Part shown: positions 28,122 to 36,698 of the stretch, in pieces
Position numbering within the stretch: position 1 is the stretch's first letter
Layout: every line of letters starts with the position of its first letter
NCBI RefSeq assembly: GCF_900107045.1
Contig: NZ_FNON01000001.1
Location: forward strand, 930,001-994,000
Source of the DNA: Amycolatopsis xylanica
Lineage (GTDB): Bacteria > Actinomycetota > Actinomycetes > Mycobacteriales > Pseudonocardiaceae
Length of the DNA stretch: 64,000 nucleotides
Direction: 5' to 3'
Made by a program: the position numbers and the translations under genes
Notes under the pieces: model-generated
Told to the model about the DNA's origin: nothing
The model's database searches: none
The model's input: the letters and a program-made list of their open reading frames with translations, nothing else

Positions 28122-29309
28122 ATGAGGAACAAGACCATCCTGATCTCGGGTTCGAGCGTGGCCGGGCCCACCTTGGCTTACTGGCTGGCACGGCACGGCT
28201 TCCGGCCCACCGTGGTCGAGCGCGCCGCCTCGCTGCGCGAGGGTGGTTACGCCGTGGACGTCCGCGGCGCCGCCGTCGAGGTCATCGAGCGGATGGGCCT
28301 GCTGACCCAGGTCCGCTCGCTCGCCACCGAGACCGAGCGCACCGCCTACGTCGACGCCGACAACCGGCAGGTCGCGGGCCTCACCGCCGACGCGCGCAAC
28401 GGCCGCGAGGGCGACGACCTGGAGATCATGCGCGGCGACCTCGCCCGGCTGCTGTTCGACGCCACCCAGCCGGAGGTCGAGTACCTCTGGGGCGAGTCGG
28501 TCACCAGCCTGGTCCAGGACGCCGACGGCGTGCGCGTCACCTTCGAGAAGGCGGCGCCCCGCACCTTCGACCTGGTGCTCGGCGCGGACGGCCTGCACTC
28601 CAACATTCGCGGCCTGGCGTTCGGCGCCGAGTCGGAGTTCGTCAAGGATCTCGGCTACTACGTCTCGATCTTCAGCACCGAGAACCACCTGAACCTCGAC
28701 CGCCAGGAGCTCTGCTACAACACCCCCGGCAAGCTCGCCGCGATGTACAGCGCCAACGGCAACAGCGAGGCCAAGGCCCAGTTCTACTTCACCTCGGACA
28801 AGCTCGACTACGACCGCCGCGACACCAAGGCCCAGAAGCGCATCCTCGCCGAGGCCTACGCTGGCGAGGGCTGGGTCGTGCCGCAGCTGCTCGAGGCGAT
28901 GTGGGACGCGAAGGACTTCTACTTCGACTCGGTCAGCCAGGTCCGGCTCGACAGCTGGTCCCGCGGCCGGGTGGCGCTGGTCGGCGACGCGGCGCACTGC
29001 GCGTCCCCGCTGTCCGGCATGGGCACCGACCTCGCGCTGGTCGGCGCGTACTTCCTGGCCGGCGAGCTGAAGGCGGTCGGCGGCGACTACCCGATCGCGT
29101 TCGCCCGCTACGAGCAGCACATGCGTGACTACGTCGCCAAGGGTCAGAAGTCCGCGGGCGACAACGGCAAGTGGTTCGTCCCGGAGACCAAGGGCATGAT
29201 CGGCTTCCGCAACCAGAACATCCGCATGCTGCAGTACATGCCCTGGAAGAACATGATCACCGGCGGCGCTTCCCGGGCCGCCAAGTCGGTCGACATCAAG
29301 GCCTACTAG
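28122..29309 (+). CDS. FAD-dependent monooxygenase (aromatic hydroxylase family)
   Basis: 395 residues with the three FAD motifs of class A monooxygenases: SGSSVAGPTLAYWLARHGF near the N-terminus, LGADGLHSNIRGLAF (DG motif), and GDAAHCASPLSGMGTDLAL (GD motif). Members of this group hydroxylate aromatic substrates or inactivate antibiotics such as tetracyclines and rifamycins. The substrate here is not clear, but the nearby DHA2 exporter and P450 suggest a detoxification or tailoring role. The transcript is probably leaderless, from the promoter just upstream. Confidence 0.88.
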   Translation: MRNKTILISGSSVAGPTLAYWLARHGFRPTVVERAASLREGGYAVDVRGAAVEVIERMGLLTQVRSLATETERTAYVDADNRQVAGLTADARNGREGDDLEIMRGDLARLLFDATQPEVEYLWGESVTSLVQDADGVRVTFEKAAPRTFDLVLGADGLHSNIRGLAFGAESEFVKDLGYYVSIFSTENHLNLDRQELCYNTPGKLAAMYSANGNSEAKAQFYFTSDKLDYDRRDTKAQKRILAEAYAGEGWVVPQLLEAMWDAKDFYFDSVSQVRLDSWSRGRVALVGDAAHCASPLSGMGTDLALVGAYFLAGELKAVGGDYPIAFARYEQHMRDYVAKGQKSAGDNGKWFVPETKGMIGFRNQNIRMLQYMPWKNMITGGASRAAKSVDIKAY

Positions 29310-29312
29310 AAA

Positions 29313-29360
29313 GGTCGTGAGTGTTCCGGCCGGTTAGAACCGGCCGGAACACTCACGACC
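29313..29360. repeat. 48 bp palindrome (family A, copy 1)
   Basis: A perfect inverted repeat with 23 bp arms (GGTCGTGAGTGTTCCGGCCG...) around a 2 nt centre. It starts 3 bp after the monooxygenase stop codon. This is the most symmetrical of five 48 bp copies in the window. Confidence 0.85.
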
Positions 29361-29387
29361 CACTTACTGACCGCACCGGAGGCTGGA

Positions 29388-30254
29388 ATGGCGACCGTGC
29401 TCATCCCCGTGCCCGCGAGGGACTCGGATCCATCCGAGGTCGCGGTGAGCTGGCGAGTCCTGACCGATGCCGGGCACGAGGTCGTCTTCGCCACGCCGGA
29501 CGGCAAGCGCGCCACCTGCGACGAGCTGATGGTCACCGGTGCTGGCCTCGATCCTTGGGGATGGGTGCCCGGCCTGCGCCGGTTCCCGGCGATCGGCCGG
29601 GTGCTCCGGGCCGACAGCGCCGGCCGCGCCGCGCACACCGCCCTGCTCGACGCCGCGGAGTGGCGTTCTCCCATCACTTGGGCCGACGCGAACCTCGACG
29701 CCGTGAACGCGCTGCTGCTGCCGGGCGGGCACCGCGCCCGCGGCATGCGCGAATACCTCGAGAGCACCGTGCTGCAGGCGCTCGTCGCCGACGCCTTCGC
29801 CCGCGACCTCCCGGTCGCCGCCGTGTGCCACGGCGTGCTGCTCGCCGCGCGCAGCAATGACCCCGTCACCGGGCGATCTGTCCTCTATGGGCGGAAGACC
29901 ACCGCGCTGACCTGGGACCTGGAGCGCCGCGCTTGGGGCGTCGCGAAGGTGGCCCGCTTCTGGGATCCCGGCTACTACCGGACCTACCTCGAAGAACCTG
30001 GCCAGCCGGACGGCTACATGTCCGTGCAGCAGGAGGTCACCCGGGCGCTCGCGTCCCCCGAGGACTTCCTCGACGCACCGGACGCCGTGCAGCGCAGCGG
30101 CCGCGTCCGGGATCGCCTCGATGACGCGCGCGCCGCCTTCGTGGTCGAGGACGGGAACTACCTCTCCGCGCGGTGGCCGGGCGACGTGCACACCTTCGCG
30201 GCCGCATTGGCCACGAAGCTTTCGCAGGTCACGGACTCGCCGAAACTTTCTTGA
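29388..30254 (+). CDS. DJ-1/PfpI family protein
   Basis: 288 residues in the class I glutamine-amidotransferase-like fold. The nucleophile elbow is AAVCHGVLLAAR with Cys147, and the oxyanion segment LLLPGGHRARGM precedes it. DJ-1-like proteins include glyoxalases, isocyanide hydratases and stress chaperones; the ~70 extra C-terminal residues (RTYLEEPGQPDGYMSVQQEV, DGNYLSARWPGD) resemble the larger actinobacterial subgroup. GGAGG about 5 nt upstream supports ATG 29388. A 48 bp palindrome separates it from the monooxygenase gene, and a DHA2 exporter follows after 82 bp. Confidence 0.82.
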   Translation: MATVLIPVPARDSDPSEVAVSWRVLTDAGHEVVFATPDGKRATCDELMVTGAGLDPWGWVPGLRRFPAIGRVLRADSAGRAAHTALLDAAEWRSPITWADANLDAVNALLLPGGHRARGMREYLESTVLQALVADAFARDLPVAAVCHGVLLAARSNDPVTGRSVLYGRKTTALTWDLERRAWGVAKVARFWDPGYYRTYLEEPGQPDGYMSVQQEVTRALASPEDFLDAPDAVQRSGRVRDRLDDARAAFVVEDGNYLSARWPGDVHTFAAALATKLSQVTDSPKLS

Positions 30255-30336
30255 AGATACTTCGCGGGTGATGTCGAAAAGCGGCGGACGTATCCGTCGT
30301 ACTGGTGAGAGCCGAGATCCTCACCGGGAGACAGAC

Positions 30337-31809
30337 ATGACACTCACTTCGCCGGGCACGGCGGTCCGCAGCCCGCGGCTGGCGCTGGCGTTGCTGGCAC
30401 TGCCGTCGCTGCTCATCGCGATCGACATCAGCGTCCTCAACGTCGCGCTGCCGAGGATGGCCGCCGACCTGCGCCCGTCACCGGCGGAGCTGCTGTGGAT
30501 GAACGACATCTACGGCTTCATGGTCGGCGGCACCATGATCACCATGGGCACGGTCGGCGACCGGATCGGCCGCCGCAGGCTGATCGTCGCCTGCGCGGCC
30601 GTGTTCGCGCTGGCCTCGGCGGTCGCCGCGGTCGCGTCGGAGCCGTGGATGATCATCGTGACCCGCGCGGTCATGGGCATCGCGGGCGCAGCCATCATGC
30701 CCGCCTCGATGGCGCTGATCGGCCAGATCTACCCCGACCCGAAGAAGTCGGTGTCGGCGATGGGCGCGTACATGACCTGCTTCCTGACCGGGATGGCCGT
30801 GGCCCCGCTGATCGGCGGCGTGCTGGTCGAGCACTGGTGGTGGGGCGCGGTGTTCCTGATGGGCGTGCCGGTCATGGTGCTGACCGTCCTCGCGGCGCCG
30901 AGGGTGCTGCCCGAGTTCCGCGCGACCGACCCCGGCAAGCCGGATGTCCGCAGCGCCGTGCTGTGCCTCGCGTCGATCCTGCTGGTGGTCTACGCGCTCA
31001 AGTCGATCGTCAACAGCGGCTGGACGGCCGCCGCGATCGGCGCGGCCGTGGCCGGGCTCGCGCTGGGCACCGTGTTCGTGCGGCGGCAGAACCACCTCGA
31101 ACACCCGCTGGTCGACCTGAGCCTGCTGCGCCGCCCCGGCGTGGCACGCGCGATGTGGGTGCTGCTGCTGACCGCGCTGGTGATGGGCGGGACGTCGCTG
31201 TTCTCGTCGTTCTACCTGCAGTCGGTGCACGGGCTGACGCCGCTCGCCTCGGCGCTGTGGCTGCTGCCGCAGATGGGGGCGATGATGGTCGCCGCCAACT
31301 TCGGGCCGTGGCTCGGCCGCAAGATCGAGCCCGCCAAGATCGTCGCGGCGTGCATGGTGCTGATGCTGGCCGGGTTCGTCCTGTTCGCGATCACGCCCGA
31401 CGGGCTGGCGGGACTGCTGACGCTCGTCGCGGCCTCGGTGCTGACGACCGGCGGGATCGGCGCGGCGTTCCCGTTCCTGATGAACGACGTCATGTCGCAC
31501 GCGCCGGCCGACCGCGCGGGCTCGGCCGCCTCGTTCGCGCAGACCGCGAACGAACTCGGCATCGCGATGGGCCTGGTGCTGCTCGGCAGCATCGGCACGG
31601 TGGTCTACCGCGCCCGGTTCGGCACCCCGGACGGCTCCTGGGTGGACGGTCTCGAGCAGGCCACCGAGCGCCACGACGGGGTTCTGCTCGACCAGGTCCG
31701 GCACGCGTTCACGTCCGGCTTCCACGCCGCCGCGTGGACCGCGGCGGCGATCATGGCGCTCGTGGCCGTCCTGACCGTGCGGGCGCTGCGCCCGGCTACC
31801 GCCGAGTGA
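30337..31809 (+). CDS. DHA2-family MFS exporter (14 helices)
   Basis: 490 residues with 14 predicted helices. It has the DHA2 marks IAIDISVLNVALPRMAADL in helix 1, WMNDIYGFMVGGTMITMGTV, and loop motif GDRIGRRRL. Such pumps use the proton gradient to expel antibiotics, dyes or secondary metabolites. GGGAG 6 nt upstream of ATG 30337 decides the start; longer in-frame translation from 30121 overlaps the DJ-1 gene. The stop overlaps the convergent P450 gene by 14 bp. It could export a product or substrate of the neighbouring oxidoreductases. Confidence 0.88.
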   Translation: MTLTSPGTAVRSPRLALALLALPSLLIAIDISVLNVALPRMAADLRPSPAELLWMNDIYGFMVGGTMITMGTVGDRIGRRRLIVACAAVFALASAVAAVASEPWMIIVTRAVMGIAGAAIMPASMALIGQIYPDPKKSVSAMGAYMTCFLTGMAVAPLIGGVLVEHWWWGAVFLMGVPVMVLTVLAAPRVLPEFRATDPGKPDVRSAVLCLASILLVVYALKSIVNSGWTAAAIGAAVAGLALGTVFVRRQNHLEHPLVDLSLLRRPGVARAMWVLLLTALVMGGTSLFSSFYLQSVHGLTPLASALWLLPQMGAMMVAANFGPWLGRKIEPAKIVAACMVLMLAGFVLFAITPDGLAGLLTLVAASVLTTGGIGAAFPFLMNDVMSHAPADRAGSAASFAQTANELGIAMGLVLLGSIGTVVYRARFGTPDGSWVDGLEQATERHDGVLLDQVRHAFTSGFHAAAWTAAAIMALVAVLTVRALRPATAE

Positions 31810-33106
31810 GCGAAACGCGGGCGCCGCGCCCCGGCACCATCGTGATGTTCCTGGGCCGCTGCGGCTCGGCACGCGGCCGATCCGGCGCGAGCTGGAAGCG
31901 CTTGAGCACCTCCTGGAGCACGATCGTGGCTTCCAGCAAGGAAAATCCCGCCCCGAGGCAGCGCCGGACGCCACCGCCGAACGGCATCCAGCTGCCCGGG
32001 GGCGGGCTGTTCCCGTCCAGGAAGCGGGAAGGCCGGAACTTCAACGGATCCGGGTGATGAGCCGAGTCCAGCTGGACCATGTTGATCGACGGCATCACGG
32101 TGTATCCCGCCGGGATGCGGTAGCCGCCGATCTCGATGTCCTCGGTGAGCTTGCGCGCGACCTCGCCGAGCACCGGATGCAGGCGCATGGCCTCCTTGGC
32201 GATCGCCTCCAGGTGCTTCTCGTCGCCGTCGTCGGCCGCCGCCCGCGCGGCCGCCTGCTCGACCGGGTCGCGCGCGAGGTCGTGGAACGCCCAGGCCAGC
32301 GCGGTCGCGGTGGTCTCGTGCCCGGCCAGCAGCAGCGTGACGAGCTGGTCGCGGAGTTCGGCGTCGGACAGCCGGTCGTCGTCGGCGGGCACGGTCAGCA
32401 GCCGGGAAAGGACGTCCGCGCGGGAGCCCAGATCGGACGCTTGGCGGCGCTCCGCGATCTCGGCGTAGAGCAGCTCGTCGATGCGCTGCTGGACCTCGAA
32501 GTTGCGCTTCCAGCGGCCGAAGCGCTGCAGTTTCGGGTTGTGCCAGCCGAAGATGTCGAGCGGGCCGATCTCCAGCAGCCGGGCCAGCAGCGGGCGCAGC
32601 TCGTCGAGGCGCGGGCCGCTCGTCACGCCGAAGACCACGCGCAGGATGATCTCCAGGGTGAGCGCGCGCATCCGGTCGTGCGAGCGGAACGGCCGGTGCT
32701 CGGGCCAGCGCTCGACCTCGGCCACGGCCAGCTCGGTGATCAGGTCTCGGTAACCGCGCAGCGCGGCGCCGTGGAACGCGGGCATCAGCAGCTTGCGGGC
32801 GCGCAGGTGCACGTCCTCGTCGGTCAGCAGCACCGAATGCTCGCCCATCAGCGGCTTGAGGATCAGGTTGCCCTCGCCGGCGCGGAAGGTGCTGACCGGG
32901 CCGGTGAACACCGTCTTGATGTGCTCGAGGTTCGCCAGCTGCACCACCTTGCGCTCCGGATAGAGCCTGATGGCGATGACGTCGCCGTAGCGGCGGCGCA
33001 GCAACGGCACCAGCACATGACGGAAGTTGCCGAAGGCGATCGTCTGCACTGCGACCGGCAGACGCGGTCCGGGCGGCAGGGGAGCGAGTTCCGTGCGCAG
33101 CACCAT
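31796..33106 (-). CDS. Cytochrome P450
   Basis: 436 residues. The I-helix proton-relay motif AGHETTATALAW, the ExxR motif KEAMRLHP, and the haem loop FGGGVRRCLG (Cys ~383) are all intact. The N-terminus begins APLPPGPRLPVAVQTIAFG, a proline-rich start of the CYP110/fatty-acid-like bacterial group rather than the usual soluble actinomycete P450. The start ATG 33106 lies 2 nt after AAAGGAG; the next codon, GTG, has a more normal spacing, so either may be used. It is divergent from a TipA-like MerR gene with three short inverted repeats between them, which suggests drug-inducible control. Confidence 0.9.
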   Translation of the reverse strand: MVLRTELAPLPPGPRLPVAVQTIAFGNFRHVLVPLLRRRYGDVIAIRLYPERKVVQLANLEHIKTVFTGPVSTFRAGEGNLILKPLMGEHSVLLTDEDVHLRARKLLMPAFHGAALRGYRDLITELAVAEVERWPEHRPFRSHDRMRALTLEIILRVVFGVTSGPRLDELRPLLARLLEIGPLDIFGWHNPKLQRFGRWKRNFEVQQRIDELLYAEIAERRQASDLGSRADVLSRLLTVPADDDRLSDAELRDQLVTLLLAGHETTATALAWAFHDLARDPVEQAAARAAADDGDEKHLEAIAKEAMRLHPVLGEVARKLTEDIEIGGYRIPAGYTVMPSINMVQLDSAHHPDPLKFRPSRFLDGNSPPPGSWMPFGGGVRRCLGAGFSLLEATIVLQEVLKRFQLAPDRPRAEPQRPRNITMVPGRGARVSLTRR

Positions 33107-33115
33107 GTCTCCTTT

Positions 33116-33150
33116 CTTACTCGCGGTAAGTTCCGATGTCCACCACTTAC
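33116..33150. promoter_or_regulatory. Operator-like inverted repeats upstream of the P450 gene
   Basis: CTTAC (33116-33120) and GTAAG (33126-33130) form a short dyad, and GTAAGT (33126-33131) also pairs with ACTTAC (33145-33150). The set lies just before the P450 ribosome site, where the divergent MerR regulator could bind. No firm -10/-35 pair was found. Confidence 0.4.
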
Positions 33151-33224
33151 GCTTGACCCTCACGCGACGTTAGGCACCAGGCTCAGCCAGGTCAGGGCCG
33201 AACGGCCGTAAGAAAGGGCGAACC

Positions 33225-33989
33225 ATGGAGTATCCGGTGGGCAAGGTCGCCGGGCTGGCCGGGATCACGGTGCGCACGCTGCACCACTACGACGAGATCG
33301 GCCTGCTCTCCCCGAGCGGGCGGAGCCCGGCAGGCTATCGGAGCTACAGCGAGTCCGATGTGGACCGGCTGCAGCGCGTCCTCTACTACCGGGAACTCGG
33401 GTTCGCCCTCGACGAGATCGCGACCCTTGTGGACGATCCGGGCACCGACGCGATGGCCCACCTGAAACGGCAGCACGAGCTGCTGGTGGAGCGCATCGGG
33501 CGGCTGGAGCGAATGGTCGCGTCCGTCGAGCACGCGATGGAGGCAAGAACCATGGGGCATGCGTTGACGCCCGAAGAGAAGCTCGAGGTCTTCGGCGGCT
33601 TCAAGGAGCCGGAAGGCTACGCCGAGCAGGTCGCCGCGAACTGGGGCGGCACCCCGGAATGGCAGCGGGGCCAGGCGGTGGTGGCTTCGATGGGCAAGCA
33701 GGACTGGATCGACGCCGAAGCCGCGCGGCGGTCCTGGGTGGACCGGTTGCTCGCGGTCGTCGACTCGGGCGCCGCGGCCACGGACGCGGCGGCGATGGAT
33801 CTCGCCGAGGAGCACCGGGCGATGCTGGGCCGGTTCATGGGGGAGTGCTCGCCCGAGCGGCAGGCGCAGATCGCCGAGCTGTACGTGACCGACCCGGTCC
33901 AGCTCGGTTTCCTGGTCCGCGAGCCGGACCAGCGGCCGGGGCTGGCCGAGTTCATCCGAGACGCGGTGAAGGCCAACGCTGCCCGGTGA
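33225..33989 (+). CDS. MerR-family regulator with TipAS drug-binding domain
   Basis: 254 residues. Residues 1-70 are a MerR winged helix (YPVGKVAGLAGITVRTLHHYDEIG, then GYRSYSESDVDRLQRVLYYR), residues ~75-110 the dimerising coiled coil, and ~130-254 a TipAS-like antibiotic-recognition domain (EKLEVFGGFKEPEGYAEQVA, EEHRAMLGRFMGECSPERQA). TipA proteins sense thiopeptides and activate transcription. AAGGG 6 nt upstream supports ATG 33225. It is divergent from the P450 gene and likely controls it and itself. Confidence 0.9.
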   Translation: MEYPVGKVAGLAGITVRTLHHYDEIGLLSPSGRSPAGYRSYSESDVDRLQRVLYYRELGFALDEIATLVDDPGTDAMAHLKRQHELLVERIGRLERMVASVEHAMEARTMGHALTPEEKLEVFGGFKEPEGYAEQVAANWGGTPEWQRGQAVVASMGKQDWIDAEAARRSWVDRLLAVVDSGAAATDAAAMDLAEEHRAMLGRFMGECSPERQAQIAELYVTDPVQLGFLVREPDQRPGLAEFIRDAVKANAAR

Positions 33990-34046
33990 GCTAGATCATT
34001 CCCACCGGGCGAGATGGGGATCCGGGGCGCGCCTTACAGTCGAGGG

Positions 34047-35285
34047 ATGCAGAGCTGGTCATCGGTTGACGTGCCCCGGGTCCCCGGGACCCCCCGCCCG
34101 TTGCGCCTCCACGACACCGCGACAGGGCAGATCCGCCCGACCTCGCCCGGTGAGGTGGCGCGGATCTACGTCTGCGGCATCACGCCGTACGACGCGACAC
34201 ACCTCGGCCACGCCGCCACCTACCTGGCGTTCGACCTGGTCAACCGGTTGTGGCTGGACGCGGGACACGAGGTCCACTACGTCCAGAACGTGACGGACAT
34301 CGACGAGCCGCTCCTCGAGCGCGCCGAGCGCGACAAGGACGACTGGGTCGTGCTCGGCATGCGCGAGACCGCGCTGTTCCGCGAGGACATGGTCGCGCTG
34401 CGCGTGCTGCCGCCGCGCGAGTTCGTCGGCGCGGTCGAGAGCATCCCGGAGATCGTCGAGGTCATCGCCAAGCTGCTCGCCAACGGCTCGGCCTACCGTG
34501 TCGACGACCCCGAATACCCGGATGTCTACTTCGACCACTCGGCGACCGGCCGCTTCGGCTACGAGTCCAATTACGACGCCGAGACGATGACCAAGCTCTT
34601 CGCCGAGCGCGGCGGCGACCCCGACCGCGCGGGCAAGCACCACCCGCTCGACGCGCTGCTCTGGCGCACGGCCCGCGACGGCGAGCCGTCCTGGGAGTCC
34701 GAGCTCGGCGCCGGGCGTCCCGGCTGGCACATCGAGTGCAGCGCCATCGCGGTCAACCGCCTCGGCCTGGCGTTCGACGTCCAGGGCGGCGGCTCCGACC
34801 TCGCGTTCCCGCACCACGAATACAGCGCAGCGCACGCCGAGGCGCAGGCGGGCGACCACCCCTTCGCCCGCCACTACGTCCACGCGGGAATGATCGGCCT
34901 CGACGGCGAGAAAATGTCGAAGTCACGCGGAAACCTGGTCTTCGTGTCCCGGCTGCGCGCCGACGGCATCGACCCGTCCGCGATCCGCCTCGCGCTGTTC
35001 GCCGGGCACTACCGCAGCGATCGCCCGTGGACCGACGCGCTCCTCGCGGACGCCCAGGCCAGGCTCGCCCGCTGGCGTGAAGCGGTTTCGCTCGACGCCG
35101 GGCCGTCGGCGGAGGATCTGATCGGGCGGGTGCGTGACCACCTGACGAACGACCTCGACACCCCGCAGGCGCTCACCGCCATCGACGCGTGGGCCGACGA
35201 GGCGTTGAAGCGCGGCGGCTCCGACACGGGCGCGCCCGCTCTCGTGCGCACGGCTGTCGATGCGCTGCTGGGGGTCGTGCTCTAG
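34047..35285 (+). CDS. mshC: Cysteine:GlcN-Ins ligase MshC (mycothiol biosynthesis)
   Basis: 412 residues matching mycobacterial MshC throughout: MQSW at the N-terminus, [19 protein letters not shown] (zinc Cys and HIGH-like motif), [43 protein letters not shown], and [10 protein letters not shown]. It joins cysteine to GlcN-inositol using ATP, the third step of mycothiol synthesis, and is shorter than true CysS. A TACAGT box lies 6 nt before ATG 34047, with GAGGG directly adjacent. A strong stem-loop follows the stop. Confidence 0.95.
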   Translation: MQSWSSVDVPRVPGTPRPLRLHDTATGQIRPTSPGEVARIYVCGITPYDATHLGHAATYLAFDLVNRLWLDAGHEVHYVQNVTDIDEPLLERAERDKDDWVVLGMRETALFREDMVALRVLPPREFVGAVESIPEIVEVIAKLLANGSAYRVDDPEYPDVYFDHSATGRFGYESNYDAETMTKLFAERGGDPDRAGKHHPLDALLWRTARDGEPSWESELGAGRPGWHIECSAIAVNRLGLAFDVQGGGSDLAFPHHEYSAAHAEAQAGDHPFARHYVHAGMIGLDGEKMSKSRGNLVFVSRLRADGIDPSAIRLALFAGHYRSDRPWTDALLADAQARLARWREAVSLDAGPSAEDLIGRVRDHLTNDLDTPQALTAIDAWADEALKRGGSDTGAPALVRTAVDALLGVVL

Positions 35286-35289
35286 CGCA

Positions 35290-35319
35290 CAGGCGGGACC
35301 GGCAACCCGGTCCCGCCTG
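35290..35319. terminator. Stem-loop after mshC
   Basis: A perfect 13 bp stem (CAGGCGGGACCGG and complement) with a 4 nt CAAC loop begins 5 bp after the mshC stop. There is no T-tract, as is common for high-GC actinomycete terminators. Confidence 0.7.
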
Positions 35320-35336
35320 ACCGGCGTGTAGCCGTC

Positions 35337-35735
35337 ATGAGCAACGAAGACGCGATCCGGCCGATGACCCGCAGGCAACGCATCGAGCGGCGAGCGGGTG
35401 ACGCCAAGGCCGCGCCGGAGTTCCTCCCACCCACGGGCCCTCGCGCCCGTGCGCGCGAAGAACGCGCCAAGTGGGATTCGCCGGAGCGACGCAGGCTCGA
35501 CCTGCTGGTGTTCACCATGTCTCCGCTGATGCTGGTGGGACTCGCGGGCCTGGTCGTCTACCACCTGATCGACCGGCCGTCGGGGAGTTTCACGCTGGAC
35601 GACGCGAGTGTCTTCCTGCGCGTCGCCGGGTTCACGATCATGCCGGTGAGCCTCATGGTCGTGCGGGTGCGGGCCCGGCGGCGCGTACTCGGCCGGGCGG
35701 GGACGCGGAACGAAAGCAACCGATCCGGCCGCTAG
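35337..35735 (+). CDS. Small two-helix membrane protein
   Basis: 132 residues. A basic N-terminal region (~1-55, TRRQRIERRAG and RARAREERAKW) is followed by two membrane helices (~58-78, MSPLMLVGLAGLVVYHL, and ~92-110, FLRVAGFTIMPVSLMVV) and a basic tail. No domain is recognised. No convincing ribosome site is seen. It lies between mshC and a methyltransferase gene 14 bp downstream, and may be cotranscribed with the latter. Confidence 0.6.
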   Translation: MSNEDAIRPMTRRQRIERRAGDAKAAPEFLPPTGPRARAREERAKWDSPERRRLDLLVFTMSPLMLVGLAGLVVYHLIDRPSGSFTLDDASVFLRVAGFTIMPVSLMVVRVRARRRVLGRAGTRNESNRSGR

Positions 35736-35749
35736 TGCGTGAGAGGGGC

Positions 35750-36538
35750 ATGAACAGCGCCCAGGGGATCACGGCCGCCTTCGACCGGCGGGTAGCGACC
35801 TACGACGGCAACACCTGGCATGCCCGCTACGCGGAACGGCTCGTCGAACTGGCTTTTCCCGCGCCTGGCCTGCGCATTCTGGACGCGGTGACCGGAACCG
35901 GGCTCGCCGCGGCGGCCGCCGCGCGGGCGGTCGGGCCGACCGGGCACGTGACCGGCGTCGACCTCTCGCCGGGCATGCTCGACGTCGCCAAGGAGACGGT
36001 CCGGCTGCCGAATGTCGGCTTCCTCAAAGCGGATGCCACCCATTTGGAGCAGTTCCCCGACGCCTTCTTCGACATGGTCCTCTGTTCCGCGGGCTTGCTC
36101 TCGCTGCCCGCCGAGGTCGCGCTCGCCGAGTGGCACCGGCTGCTCAAGCCGGGCGGGATCGTCGGGTTCTCGACGATGCGCGCGGGTTTCCCGGTCGCCG
36201 GGCGGGTCTTCCGTGAGCAGGCGAGCGCGTTCGGGCTGATGCTGGAGGACCCCGCCACGCCGCTCGGCACGGCCGCCCGATGCCGCCAAGCCTTGCGCGA
36301 CACCGGGTTCAGCCCGCTCGACCCGGCGGAGGAGCCCTTGCGTTTCGCCCGCTCGGACCTCGCGTACGCCTGGGAAGCGCACGCCCGCGGCACCTACCAC
36401 GACGCGATGGCGAAGCTCACCGCCCAGCAGACGGCGAGCTTCGAGCGCGAGTTCACCACCGCGATCGCGCGCCTGCTGCGCGCCGACGAAGACCGCCTGC
36501 TCACCGCCGAGGTCATCTACGCCTTCGGCCGCAAGTAA
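35750..36538 (+). CDS. Class I SAM-dependent methyltransferase (UbiE-like)
   Basis: 262 residues. The SAM motif is ILDAVTGTGLAAAAAA, where the usual Gly-rich loop DxGxGxG reads DAVTGTG, followed by GHVTGVDLSPGMLDVAKE and the motif LLKPGGIVGFSTMRAGF. It belongs to the UbiE/COQ5-like or methyltransferase-11 group; the substrate is unknown. AGAGGGG lies directly before ATG 35750. Two 48 bp palindromes and one family-B palindrome fill the 152 bp to the convergent ABC-F gene. Confidence 0.82.
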   Translation: MNSAQGITAAFDRRVATYDGNTWHARYAERLVELAFPAPGLRILDAVTGTGLAAAAAARAVGPTGHVTGVDLSPGMLDVAKETVRLPNVGFLKADATHLEQFPDAFFDMVLCSAGLLSLPAEVALAEWHRLLKPGGIVGFSTMRAGFPVAGRVFREQASAFGLMLEDPATPLGTAARCRQALRDTGFSPLDPAEEPLRFARSDLAYAWEAHARGTYHDAMAKLTAQQTASFEREFTTAIARLLRADEDRLLTAEVIYAFGRK

Positions 36539-36540
36539 GG

Positions 36541-36588
36541 GCTCGTGAGTGTTCCGGCCGGTTAGAACCGGCCGTACCACTCACGACC
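36541..36588. repeat. 48 bp palindrome (family A, copy 2)
   Basis: Same length and centre as the other copies (CCGGTTAGAACCGG core), beginning 2 bp after the methyltransferase stop. The two arms differ at a few positions near GTTCC/GTACC, so this copy has drifted from perfect symmetry. Confidence 0.8.
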
Positions 36589-36610
36589 CCCGCGCGTGCC
36601 AAGCGTGCGC

Positions 36611-36640
36611 GGGCGGGATAAAGCCCGCTTTATCCCGCCC
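36611..36640. repeat. GGGATAAAGCCCGCTTTATCCC palindrome (family B, copy 2)
   Basis: A 13 bp perfect stem (GGGCGGGATAAAG and complement) with a 4 nt CCCG loop, placed between two family-A copies in the same intergenic gap. Confidence 0.8.
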
Positions 36641-36650
36641 GGCGTAAGGG

Positions 36651-36698
36651 GGTCGTGAGTGGCGCGGCCGGTTAGAACCGGCCGTACCACTCACGACC
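36651..36698. repeat. 48 bp palindrome (family A, copy 3)
   Basis: Same 48 bp length and CCGGTTAGAACCGG core. Its right end supplies the TGA stop of the ABC-F gene (complement of 36691-36693). Confidence 0.85.

Noticed and set aside
34047..35285. Cysteinyl-tRNA synthetase
   Set aside because: It is about 50 residues shorter than CysS and matches MshC from the MQSW N-terminus to the end.
29313..36698. CRISPR-like array from clustered palindromes
   Set aside because: Copies are palindromic, sit between genes at irregular distance, lack regular spacers, and no cas genes are present.
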